This document shows, one piece after another, positions 34,874 through 42,888 of a DNA stretch of 64,000 bases (its first letter is position 1; each line of letters opens with the position of its first letter). The DNA is taken from assembly GCA_014649575.1 (NCBI GenBank), contig BMTH01000004.1:124001-188000 (forward strand), written 5' to 3'. The notes beneath the pieces were generated by a model. It saw nothing but the letters and a program-made list of their open reading frames with translations, searched no databases and had not been told where the DNA came from. The stretch comes from Streptomyces griseoincarnatus (GTDB taxonomy: Bacteria > Actinomycetota > Actinomycetes > Streptomycetales > Streptomycetaceae). The position numbers and the translations under genes are program-made.

Positions 34874-37800
34874 GTGGAGCGATCAGGCCCGCCGGGAGAC
34901 GGCGTCGGCGCGCAGGTGTTCGCCTCCGATCCGGAGGTCGGCGCGGACCTCGCCCGGGTGGACTGGGCGGCCACTCCGCTCGGCCCGCCGGAGGAGTGGC
35001 CGCAGAGTCTGCGGACGGCCGTCAGCATCCTGCTCTCCTCCCGGTTCCCGATGTGGATGGCGTGGGGCGAGGAGCTGACGTTCTTCTGCAACGGCGCCTA
35101 CCGGCGTGACACCCTCGGCCGTAAGTACCCCTGGGCGCTGGGGCGGCCCGCGAGCGAGGTGTGGGCGGAGATCTGGGGAGACATCGGGCCGCGCATCGAG
35201 GCCGTGCTGGGCACGGGCCGGGCCACCTGGGACGAAGGGCTGCTCCTCTTCCTGGAGCGGTCCGGCTACACCGAGGAGACGTACCACACGTTCTCCTACA
35301 GCCCGCTGCGGGACGATACCGGCGACGTCGTCGGCATGCTCTGTGTGGTCAGCGAGGAGACCGAGCGGGTGATCGGCGAGCGGCGCATGGCCACCCTGCG
35401 CGACCTCGGTTCCGACCCCAGTGTGATCCGCACCGAGCAGGAGGTGCTGGCCTTCGCCGACCGGCAGCTGTCCCGCAATCCGCAGGACCTGCCCTTCACC
35501 CTGACCTACCTGTTCGACGGCGACGACGCCCGGCTCGCCGGCGCGAGCGGCGTCACCCCCGGCACTCCCGTCGCGCCCCGCGTCCTCCCCGTGGGCGGCA
35601 GCCGGACCGGCGACGAGAGCGGCGACGAAGGCGTCTGGCCCGTCGCCGCGCTGGCCGAGGGGGAGGCACGCCTCGTCCCGCTGACCGGCGCGCCCTTCGA
35701 CGACCTGCCCGGCGGCGGCCGGTCCGAGCCGCCCGTGGAGGCGCTCGTGGTGCCCCTGCTCCAGCAGGGCAGCGCGCCGTACGGCTTCCTCGTGGCCGGC
35801 CTCAACCGCTACCGCGCCCTCGACGACCGCTACCGGGGGTTCGTCGAGCTGGCGGCCGGACACATCGCCTCCGGCATCGGCAGCGCCCGCAGCTACGAGG
35901 CGCAGCAGCGGCGCGCGGAGGAACTCGCCGAGCTGGACCGGGCCAAGACCACCTTCTTCTCCAACGTCAGCCACGAGCTGCGCACCCCGCTCACCCTGAT
36001 CATGGGCCCGGTCGAGGAGCTGCGGACCCGGCTCGCGGACGCGGGCGACGACGTACGGACGGAACTCGACGCCATCCACCGCAACGGGCTGCGGCTGGGC
36101 AAACTCGTCAACACGCTGCTCGACTTCTCCCGTATCGAGGCCGGCCGCATGCAGGCCCGCTACGAGCCGGTCGAACTCGGCGCGGTGACGGCGGAGCTGG
36201 CCAGCGTGTTCCGCTCGGCCGTCGAACGGGCCGGGCTCACCTTCGACGTGGACTGCCCCGCCCTCGACGAACCGGTGCACGTGGACCGCACCATGTGGGA
36301 GAAGGTGATCCTCAATCTCCTCAGCAACGCGCTGAAGTTCACCTTCGAGGGCACCGTCCGCGTGACCGTGCGCCGCTCCGGCCCGCACGCCGTGGTCACC
36401 GTGGCCGACACCGGGACCGGCGTGCCGGAGGCGGAGATGCCGCGCCTGTTCGAGCGTTTCCACCGCATCGAGAACGCCCGCTCCCGGTCGAACGAGGGCA
36501 GCGGCATCGGGCTGGCCCTGGTGCGGGAACTCGTCGGGCTGCACGGCGGCACGATCGACGCCGAGAGCGCCGAGGGCAAGGGCACCGTCTTCACCGTCCG
36601 CGTGCCGTTCGGCACCGCGCACCTGCCCGAGGGCTCCGTGGTGTCGGAGCCGGCCGCCGCCAGGGCCTCGGCCACCGCCGGCCCGTACGTCCACGAGGCC
36701 CTCCGCTGGCTCCCGGTGGGCGCGGCGGAAGGCGACGGCCCGGGGGAGGCGGCAGCCGCCCCGCTCGGGTCGGACGCCGGTCCCACCCGCAGCGCACGCG
36801 TGATGGTCGCCGACGACAACGCCGACATGCGCGAGTACCTCACCCGCATCCTGACCGCCGGGGGATACGAGGTCACCGCCGTCACCGACGGCGTCGAAGC
36901 CCTCGACGCCGCCCGCCGCCGCACGCCCGACCTCGTCGTCAGCGACGTGATGATGCCCCGGCTGGACGGACTGGAGCTGGTGACTCGGCTGCGCGGCGAC
37001 TCCCGCACGGCCTCCGTGCCGGTGCTGCTGCTGTCGGCCAGGGCCGGGCAGGAGGCGTCGATCGAGGGACTGCGGGCCGGTGCCGACGACTACCTGGTGA
37101 AGCCCTTCGCCGCCGCCGAACTGCTCGCCCGGGTCCGCGCCAACGTCGAACTGGCCCGGCTGCGCGGCCACCACCTGCGCTGGCGCACCGCGCTCGTCGA
37201 CTCGCTCCAGGAGGCGTTCTTCGTCTGCGACGAGTCCGGCGCCGTCGTGGAGATCAACACGGCCTTCACCGACATCCTCGGCTACGGCCCCGAGGACCTG
37301 CCGTACGCCCCGGCCCACCCGTGGTGGCCGGACGCGGTCACCGACCCGGGCGCGCACGCGCAGGTCGGCGAAGCCTTCGCCGGCCTGCTGGTGAACCCGC
37401 GCGGCTCGTACACCGTGCCGGTCACCCGCCGCGACGGCCGCCGCCGGTGGGTCGCCGTCAACTACAACAAGGCCGAGGACCCGGACACCGGACGCCGGGT
37501 CACCGTCGGCACCTTCCGCGACGTCACCGCCGAGCACTACGCCGTCCAGCGGGAGACGGCGCTCGCGGCGCTCAGCACCTCGCTGTCCCGCGCCTCCAGC
37601 ATGCCCGAGGCACTGTCCGGCGCCCTGGACCAGCTGCGGTCGCTGTGGCGCGCGGACGTCGTGCTGGCCGCCGTCTTCGACGGGGACGACACCCCGGCGC
37701 TCACCGCGACCGGCCCGGACCTGCGCTGGGAGGACCTGCCGGAGGCTCGCCGGGAACGGCTCGACGCGCTGCGCGGCCGCCCCCCGCTCACCGTGGTCAC

Positions 37801-39046
37801 GGAGGACAGCGGCGCGGGCGTCCTGCTGGAACACCCGCAGGGCCCGCTGACCCTGTGGGTCGACCTGGGCGGGAACCGGCCGTTCACCTCCGAGGACCGG
37901 CTGCTGCTGTCGCTGCTGTCCGGGCACCTCGCCCAGGGCCTGGTGCGGGCGCACCAGATCGACCAGCAGCGGGAGGCCGCGATCGCCCTCCAGCGCGCCA
38001 TCCTCGGCCCCGCCCGGCTCCCCGACGGTTTCGCCGTACGCTACGAACCCGCCTCGCGCCCGCTGGAGGTGGGCGGCGACTGGTACGACACCGTCACCCT
38101 GCCGGACGGGCGCATCGGCATCGTCGTCGGCGACTGCGTCGGACGCGGCCTGGAGGCGGCCAGCGTCATGGGGCAGCTGCGCAGCGCCTGCCGCGCCCTG
38201 CTGCTGCAGGACCCGAGCCCCGGCCGCGCGCTGGAGGCGCTCGACCAGTTCGCGGCCGGCGTGGCGGGCGCGTTGTGCACGACCGTCTTCTGCGGGGTGC
38301 TCGACCCCGCCACCGGAGAACTCACCTACTCCAGCGCCGGACACCCGCCGGGCATCCTCGTGCACCGCGACGGCACCGTACGGCTGCTGGAGGAGGGACG
38401 TGCGCTGCCCCTCGCCGTACGACCGGGCCGGACGCGCCCGGAGGCCACGTGCTCCCTGCCCGCCCGGGCCACGCTGCTGCTGTACACCGACGGTCTCGTC
38501 GAACGCCGGCGGCTGCCGCTCAGCACCGGCATCGCACAGGCGGGTGACGCCGTGCAGGAGGGCCGCGACATGCCGGTCGAGGACCTCGCCGGAGCCGTGA
38601 TGGCGAGGCTCGAGCCGGACGGCGGGTACGACGACGACGTGGCGCTGCTGCTGTACCGCCACCCCGCCCCGCTGGACATCACCTTCCCGGCCGAGTCCTC
38701 CCAGCTCGCTCCGGTCCGCCGGGCGCTGCGGAGCTGGCTCGCCCGGTGCGAGCTGCCGCCGAACGCGGTGCAGAACGTCCTCGTCGCCGTCGGCGAGGCG
38801 TGCGCGAACGCCATCGAGCACGGCCACCGGCACGCCCCGGGGAACGACGTACGGCTGCGCGCCGTGGCCCTGGTGGACACCCTGCGGGTCACGGTGGCCG
38901 ACAGCGGCCGGTGGAAGGACCCGCAGCCCGGCGCGGACACGCACCGCGGCCGGGGCATGTCCCTGATGCGGGCGATGATGCAGCACGTCACCGTCTCTCC
39001 CGGCCCGTCCGGCACCACCGTCGACATGCAGATGAGGATCGACTGA
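34874..39046 (+). CDS. Hybrid kinase-receiver-PP2C phosphatase-anti-sigma ATPase
   Basis: This 1390-aa soluble protein joins, in order: a PAS-like domain (about 40-170), GAF (190-340), HisKA/HATPase with the His of NVSHELRTP near 366, a receiver with Asp near 690 (SDVMMPRLDG), PAS (770-890), GAF (895-1030), SpoIIE/PP2C phosphatase (1040-1260; VGGDWYDT, GDCVGRGLEAA, GYDDDVALLL), and an RsbW-like HATPase (1268-1388; EACANAIEHG, RGRGMSLM). It thus carries both partner-switch activities, kinase and phosphatase, on one chain. I prefer the GTG at 34874 with GGGAAAGGG upstream; a GTG at 34832 is also possible. The STAS gene overlaps its stop. Confidence 0.9.
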   Translation: MERSGPPGDGVGAQVFASDPEVGADLARVDWAATPLGPPEEWPQSLRTAVSILLSSRFPMWMAWGEELTFFCNGAYRRDTLGRKYPWALGRPASEVWAEIWGDIGPRIEAVLGTGRATWDEGLLLFLERSGYTEETYHTFSYSPLRDDTGDVVGMLCVVSEETERVIGERRMATLRDLGSDPSVIRTEQEVLAFADRQLSRNPQDLPFTLTYLFDGDDARLAGASGVTPGTPVAPRVLPVGGSRTGDESGDEGVWPVAALAEGEARLVPLTGAPFDDLPGGGRSEPPVEALVVPLLQQGSAPYGFLVAGLNRYRALDDRYRGFVELAAGHIASGIGSARSYEAQQRRAEELAELDRAKTTFFSNVSHELRTPLTLIMGPVEELRTRLADAGDDVRTELDAIHRNGLRLGKLVNTLLDFSRIEAGRMQARYEPVELGAVTAELASVFRSAVERAGLTFDVDCPALDEPVHVDRTMWEKVILNLLSNALKFTFEGTVRVTVRRSGPHAVVTVADTGTGVPEAEMPRLFERFHRIENARSRSNEGSGIGLALVRELVGLHGGTIDAESAEGKGTVFTVRVPFGTAHLPEGSVVSEPAAARASATAGPYVHEALRWLPVGAAEGDGPGEAAAAPLGSDAGPTRSARVMVADDNADMREYLTRILTAGGYEVTAVTDGVEALDAARRRTPDLVVSDVMMPRLDGLELVTRLRGDSRTASVPVLLLSARAGQEASIEGLRAGADDYLVKPFAAAELLARVRANVELARLRGHHLRWRTALVDSLQEAFFVCDESGAVVEINTAFTDILGYGPEDLPYAPAHPWWPDAVTDPGAHAQVGEAFAGLLVNPRGSYTVPVTRRDGRRRWVAVNYNKAEDPDTGRRVTVGTFRDVTAEHYAVQRETALAALSTSLSRASSMPEALSGALDQLRSLWRADVVLAAVFDGDDTPALTATGPDLRWEDLPEARRERLDALRGRPPLTVVTEDSGAGVLLEHPQGPLTLWVDLGGNRPFTSEDRLLLSLLSGHLAQGLVRAHQIDQQREAAIALQRAILGPARLPDGFAVRYEPASRPLEVGGDWYDTVTLPDGRIGIVVGDCVGRGLEAASVMGQLRSACRALLLQDPSPGRALEALDQFAAGVAGALCTTVFCGVLDPATGELTYSSAGHPPGILVHRDGTVRLLEEGRALPLAVRPGRTRPEATCSLPARATLLLYTDGLVERRRLPLSTGIAQAGDAVQEGRDMPVEDLAGAVMARLEPDGGYDDDVALLLYRHPAPLDITFPAESSQLAPVRRALRSWLARCELPPNAVQNVLVAVGEACANAIEHGHRHAPGNDVRLRAVALVDTLRVTVADSGRWKDPQPGADTHRGRGMSLMRAMMQHVTVSPGPSGTTVDMQMRID

Positions 39047-39357
39047 TGACAACCCCGCTCACGCTCGCGCCCGGACGGGGCCCCGACGGCGCCGCCCGTC
39101 TCGCCGTCGGCGGCGAGATCGACATGAGCAACGCCGGTCGTCTGGCCGAGGCCCTGGACAGCCGCCCCGGCCCCCTCGTCGTGGACCTGACGGAGGTGGA
39201 GTACCTCGACAGCGCGGGGCTGAGCGTGCTGTTCGCCCACGCCGAACGGCTGGAACTCGTCGTTCCTCCGCTGCTCGAGCCCGTCCTCACCGTCTCGGGT
39301 CTCGCCGCGCTGGCCACCGTCCACCGCTCCGGGGTTCGGGACGGGCCGCAGGGTTGA
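39046..39357 (+). CDS. STAS-domain anti-sigma factor antagonist
   Basis: A 103-aa single STAS domain with the phospho-site VEYLDSAGLSVLF after LVVDLTE. It starts at ATG 39046, overlapping the stop of the hybrid kinase (TGATG), so it is made together with that protein and is its likely substrate. Unphosphorylated STAS antagonists release a sigma factor from its anti-sigma kinase. Confidence 0.9.
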   Translation: MTTPLTLAPGRGPDGAARLAVGGEIDMSNAGRLAEALDSRPGPLVVDLTEVEYLDSAGLSVLFAHAERLELVVPPLLEPVLTVSGLAALATVHRSGVRDGPQG

Positions 39358-39473
39358 GCGACCCGGACCGGGGAAAACGCACGGTGCCCGTCCCTTCCGG
39401 ACGCCCGTGCGGCGGCGACGCCCCACCGCCGTACGCTGTTCCGGAGCCCGACCGTTCAGGAAAGTTGCCCCAG

Positions 39474-40298
39474 GTGAGTGAGGCCCTCGACACGACCGTC
39501 CGGTACACCGACAAGCACACCGCGGTGATCGTCGTCACCGGAGACGTCGACCTGCACACCGCCCCCGTGCTGCGGGCGGAGGCGCTGACCGCGATGACGC
39601 GAGGCGCCCGACACCTCGTCCTGGACATGGCCGAGGTGGACTTCGTCGACTCCACGGGCCTCACCACCCTGATCGTCCTGCTGCACGCCACCGAGAAGGC
39701 GGGCGGCTCGGTGCGCGTCGCGCGCGTGCCCGAGCGTCTCGAGCGCATGGTGACCATGACCGGTATCGCCGAGCTGCTCCCCATGCACGACACGGTCGCG
39801 GACGCGCTGGCGGCGTTGGACGTGGCCGGGGGGACGGACGACGACGCCGGGCACGAGGGCGTGGACGGCGCCGCGGAGCGGGGCGGGCGCGCGTCCGCCG
39901 ACCGGGGCGCGGGCGTGTCCGTGACCGCATCCGTGGACCGGGGCGCGGGCGTGACCGTATCCGCGGACAGGGGCGCGGGCGTGTCCGCGCACGCATCCGC
40001 GGTCCCGGGCGTGGACGTGTCCGCGCACGCATCGGCCGACCGGGGCGTGGACGCCTCCGTGGCCGTATCCGCGGACCGGGGCGTGGACGCCTCCGCGATC
40101 GCATCCGACCCGGGCGTGGACGTGTCCGCGCACGCATCCGGGGACCCGGGCGTGGACGCATCCGCGATCGCATCCGTGGACCCGGGCGTGGACGCGTCCG
40201 TGACCGCATCCGTGGACCCGGGCGTGGACGCGTCCGTGACCGCATCCGTGGATCAGGGTGTCGACGATGCCTTCGGCGGTGCCGGGCCGTCCCGGTGA
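39474..40298 (+). CDS. STAS antagonist with a 12-residue-repeat tail
   Basis: Residues 1-115 of this 274-aa protein form a STAS domain with VDFVDSTGLTTLIVLL. The rest is a low-complexity tail of about eleven units of 12 residues, such as SVDPGVDASVTA, SADRGVDASAIA and SADRGAGVSAHA. The tail is acidic and rich in Ser, Val, Ala, Gly and Asp, probably disordered. The GTG at 39474 with AGGAAAG upstream starts just before the domain; an in-frame TTG at 39354 would overlap the previous gene. It could be the partner of either phosphatase nearby. Confidence 0.82.
   Translation: MSEALDTTVRYTDKHTAVIVVTGDVDLHTAPVLRAEALTAMTRGARHLVLDMAEVDFVDSTGLTTLIVLLHATEKAGGSVRVARVPERLERMVTMTGIAELLPMHDTVADALAALDVAGGTDDDAGHEGVDGAAERGGRASADRGAGVSVTASVDRGAGVTVSADRGAGVSAHASAVPGVDVSAHASADRGVDASVAVSADRGVDASAIASDPGVDVSAHASGDPGVDASAIASVDPGVDASVTASVDPGVDASVTASVDQGVDDAFGGAGPSR
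39891..40265 (+). repeat. 36-bp coding tandem repeat
   Basis: About ten or eleven units of 36 bp (a few of 30 or 33 bp) encode the 12-residue repeats of the STAS protein tail. The last two full units are identical. All length changes keep the frame, so the protein tail can vary in length without loss of the gene. Confidence 0.88.
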
Positions 40299-40524
40299 AC
40301 CGCCCCTCACGGACCCCCGCCCTCGCACCGGCGGACGGTCCCTCCCCCCGCTCCGACCACCCCCGGCGGCGCCGCCGCCCTCGCGTTCGTTGCGCCACAT
40401 CCCGTCATGGGCGGCGCCGTCCGGGGCAGCCGGGACGCCAGGACGCACGGGCCGGCCGCGGAAAACGGACCGGTTCCGGGGAAAGCGGCGCCGACCCGGC
40501 GCACGCGCCGGCGGAGGGAACGGG

Positions 40525-42744
40525 ATGAGACCTGAACGGGAACCGCGGACCGGCGAGGTCTCGCGCCCGTCGCCGGCGGTACCGGACCGGGACGACGCTC
40601 TGTCGGTGCTGTTCGGCACGTCGACGGCGCTGTTCGCCTCCATGGCGGGGCCCGCCCATGTGCTGGAGGCCGCGAACCCGGCGTTCTTCACCGCGATCGG
40701 GGGCGGGCAGCGCGAGCGCACCGGTGTGCCGCTCGGCGATCTGATGCCCGAACTGGAGGCCCAGGGCTTCCTCCGGCTGCTCGACCAGGTCTACCGGACG
40801 GGGGAGCGGCACGTCGGCCGGGACACCCGCGTCGTCCTCGGCGTCGGCCGCCGGGCCCGCGAGGCGTACGTCGACTTCACCTACGAGGCCCGCCGCGACA
40901 CCGGCGGCAACGTGGTGGGCGTCCGCATGATCGGGGTGGAGACCACCCAGGTCAAGCACGCCCGGCGGCTGGCCGCCGAGCAGCGCGCCCTCCTGGAGCA
41001 GATCGCCCGCCAGGCACCCCTGCCGGAGGTGCTGGAGGGCATGTGCCGGGTGATCGAGGAGCTGTCCCCCGACGTCATCGTCTCGGTGCTGCTCGCGGAC
41101 GAGGAGGGCCGGCATCTGCACCACGGCGCCGCCCCCAGCCTGCCCGCCTTCTACAACCAGGCCATCGACGGCATCGCCACCGGTGAGGGCGCCGGCTCCT
41201 GCGGCACGGCCGCCCACCGCCGGCAGAAGGTGATCGTCACCGACATCGCCACCGACCCCCTGTGGGACGACTTCCGTGAGCTGGCCGGCCAGGCGGGGCT
41301 GGCCGCCTGCTGGTCCACCCCGATCCTCGGGCGCGACGGGCGGGTGCTGGGCACCTTCGCGATGTACCACCGCACACCGCGCGCCCCCCAGGACACCGAC
41401 CTCGCGCTGGCCGGCCTGTTCGTCGACACCGCCGCCCTCGCCGTCGAGCGGCACCACGCCGAACAGGCCCGGCGGACCGCCGACGCCCGGGAGAGGGCGG
41501 CCCGCGACGACCTCTCCTACCTGCTGACCGTGAGCACCGCGCTGGCAGGACCGCTGGACGAGGGGCAGACGCTGCGGCGCCTGGCCGAGCTGGCCGTCCC
41601 GGCGCTGGCCCCGCTCGCCGCGGTGGACGTCGTGGAGGCCGGACGGATGATCCGGGTGGCGTCCGCCGCCACGACCGGGCGCGCCCGTGAACTGCTCGCC
41701 TCCCACAGCGCCGTCCGCGAGACCGAGGACGACGCCGTCGCGCGGGTCCTGGCCACCGGCCTCACCAAAGTGGCCCGCCGCACCCCGCCCGGTCCCGGAC
41801 CGTGGCAGGAACTGGGCGTCACCGGCTACGTCTGTGTGCCGCTCATGGACCGGGAGCGGCCCTTCGGCGTGCTGAGCCTCTACGCGACGGACGGCGCGTC
41901 CCTCGACGGCCACCGGATCGCGCTGGCGGAGGAGGTGGCCCGCCGCGCCGCGTCGGCCGCGCGCAACGCACGCCAGTACGCGCAGCGCGCCGCCCTCGCC
42001 CGCGACCTCCAGAGCGGCCTCCTGCTGCCGGACCTGCCCGACGTCCCCGGCGCCCAGGTGGCGGCCTTCTACCACCCGGCGGGTCAAGGGCTCGACATCG
42101 GCGGTGACTTCTACGACGTGTTCCCCCGCGGGGACGGCAGCTGGTCCTTCGTCCTGGGGGACGTCTGCGGGCGCGGCGCCAAGGCCGCCACCACGACGGC
42201 CCTGGTCCGGCACACCGCCCGTGCCGTCGCCCCGCTCCTCGACGACCCGGTCGGCATCGTCAAAGCCGTCGACAGGGCCCTGAACGACCGCAGTTCCCAG
42301 GAGAACAACGGCTTCGTGACGCTCGTCTACGGCCATCTGACGCCGGTCGACGACGGACTCGCCGTCGAGCTCGTGCGGGCGGGCCATACCCTGCCTCTCC
42401 TGCTGGACGCCGGTCACACGGTGACCCCGGTCGAGGCCCACGGCGGCCTGATCGGCATCGGCATCCCGCCCCGGCTCGACGCCGTCCGCCTCACGCTGCG
42501 CCCCACGGAGAGCCTGATGCTGTACACCGACGGCATCACCGAGTGCCGGGCCGCGGGCACGGAACAGTACGGGGACGCACGCCTGCTCAAGGCCCTGGCC
42601 TCCGCCCCGGCCCGTCCGGCCGCGACGGACATCGTGCGGACGCTGACGGAGGACATCGAGGCGTTCACGAACGGGCGTACGGTCGACGACGACCAGGCGG
42701 CGCTGGTCGTGACGGCGGAGGGACCGTCACCGCGAGTGCGGTGA
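40525..42744 (+). CDS. PAS-GAF-GAF SpoIIE-type serine phosphatase
   Basis: This 739-aa soluble protein has a PAS domain (about 30-145), two GAF domains (about 155-315 and 325-485) and a C-terminal PP2C/SpoIIE phosphatase (490-735) with DIGGDFYDVF, GDVCGRGAKAA and DDDQAALVV metal-binding motifs. It likely dephosphorylates STAS antagonists in response to a signal read by its sensor domains. The ATG at 40525 follows GGAGGG. It ends the cluster of signalling genes and is followed by two strong hairpins. Confidence 0.92.
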   Translation: MRPEREPRTGEVSRPSPAVPDRDDALSVLFGTSTALFASMAGPAHVLEAANPAFFTAIGGGQRERTGVPLGDLMPELEAQGFLRLLDQVYRTGERHVGRDTRVVLGVGRRAREAYVDFTYEARRDTGGNVVGVRMIGVETTQVKHARRLAAEQRALLEQIARQAPLPEVLEGMCRVIEELSPDVIVSVLLADEEGRHLHHGAAPSLPAFYNQAIDGIATGEGAGSCGTAAHRRQKVIVTDIATDPLWDDFRELAGQAGLAACWSTPILGRDGRVLGTFAMYHRTPRAPQDTDLALAGLFVDTAALAVERHHAEQARRTADARERAARDDLSYLLTVSTALAGPLDEGQTLRRLAELAVPALAPLAAVDVVEAGRMIRVASAATTGRARELLASHSAVRETEDDAVARVLATGLTKVARRTPPGPGPWQELGVTGYVCVPLMDRERPFGVLSLYATDGASLDGHRIALAEEVARRAASAARNARQYAQRAALARDLQSGLLLPDLPDVPGAQVAAFYHPAGQGLDIGGDFYDVFPRGDGSWSFVLGDVCGRGAKAATTTALVRHTARAVAPLLDDPVGIVKAVDRALNDRSSQENNGFVTLVYGHLTPVDDGLAVELVRAGHTLPLLLDAGHTVTPVEAHGGLIGIGIPPRLDAVRLTLRPTESLMLYTDGITECRAAGTEQYGDARLLKALASAPARPAATDIVRTLTEDIEAFTNGRTVDDDQAALVVTAEGPSPRVR

Positions 42745-42794
42745 GGTCACCTCTCCGCACGGAGGAGCCGGTGCGGCCCGGCCGGGCAGCACGC

Positions 42795-42823
42795 GGCCCC
42801 GCCGGGGCGCGCCCGGCGGGGCC
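42795..42823. terminator. First of two tandem terminators
   Basis: A perfect 12-bp stem, GGCCCCGCCGGG with CCCGGCGGGGCC, and a 5-nt loop. It lies 50 bp after the phosphatase gene. Confidence 0.8.
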
Positions 42824-42834
42824 TGGAGCGGCTG

Positions 42835-42869
42835 CCTCGGACGGCGGCGCAGGACGCCGCCGTCCGAGG
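42835..42869. terminator. Second of two tandem terminators (bidirectional)
   Basis: A perfect 15-bp stem, CCTCGGACGGCGGCG with CGCCGCCGTCCGAGG, and the 5-nt loop CAGGA. It lies between convergent genes, 19 bp beyond the stop of the pseudo-protease gene. Confidence 0.9.
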
Positions 42870-42888
42870 TGTGGTGCACCCGCGTCCG

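Noticed and set aside
34883..39052. Very long minus-strand open frame opposite the hybrid kinase, and similar long frames opposite or within other genes (for example 811-2742, 25393-26418, 46050-48932)
   Set aside because: These are by-products of high GC content; their residues are Arg/Pro/Gly-rich and lack domain motifs, while the chosen frames carry complete domains.
39354..39473. Longer start (TTG at 39354) for the repeat-tailed STAS protein
   Set aside because: It would add a Pro-rich stretch unlike STAS proteins; the GTG at 39474 has a proper ribosome site and begins at the domain edge.
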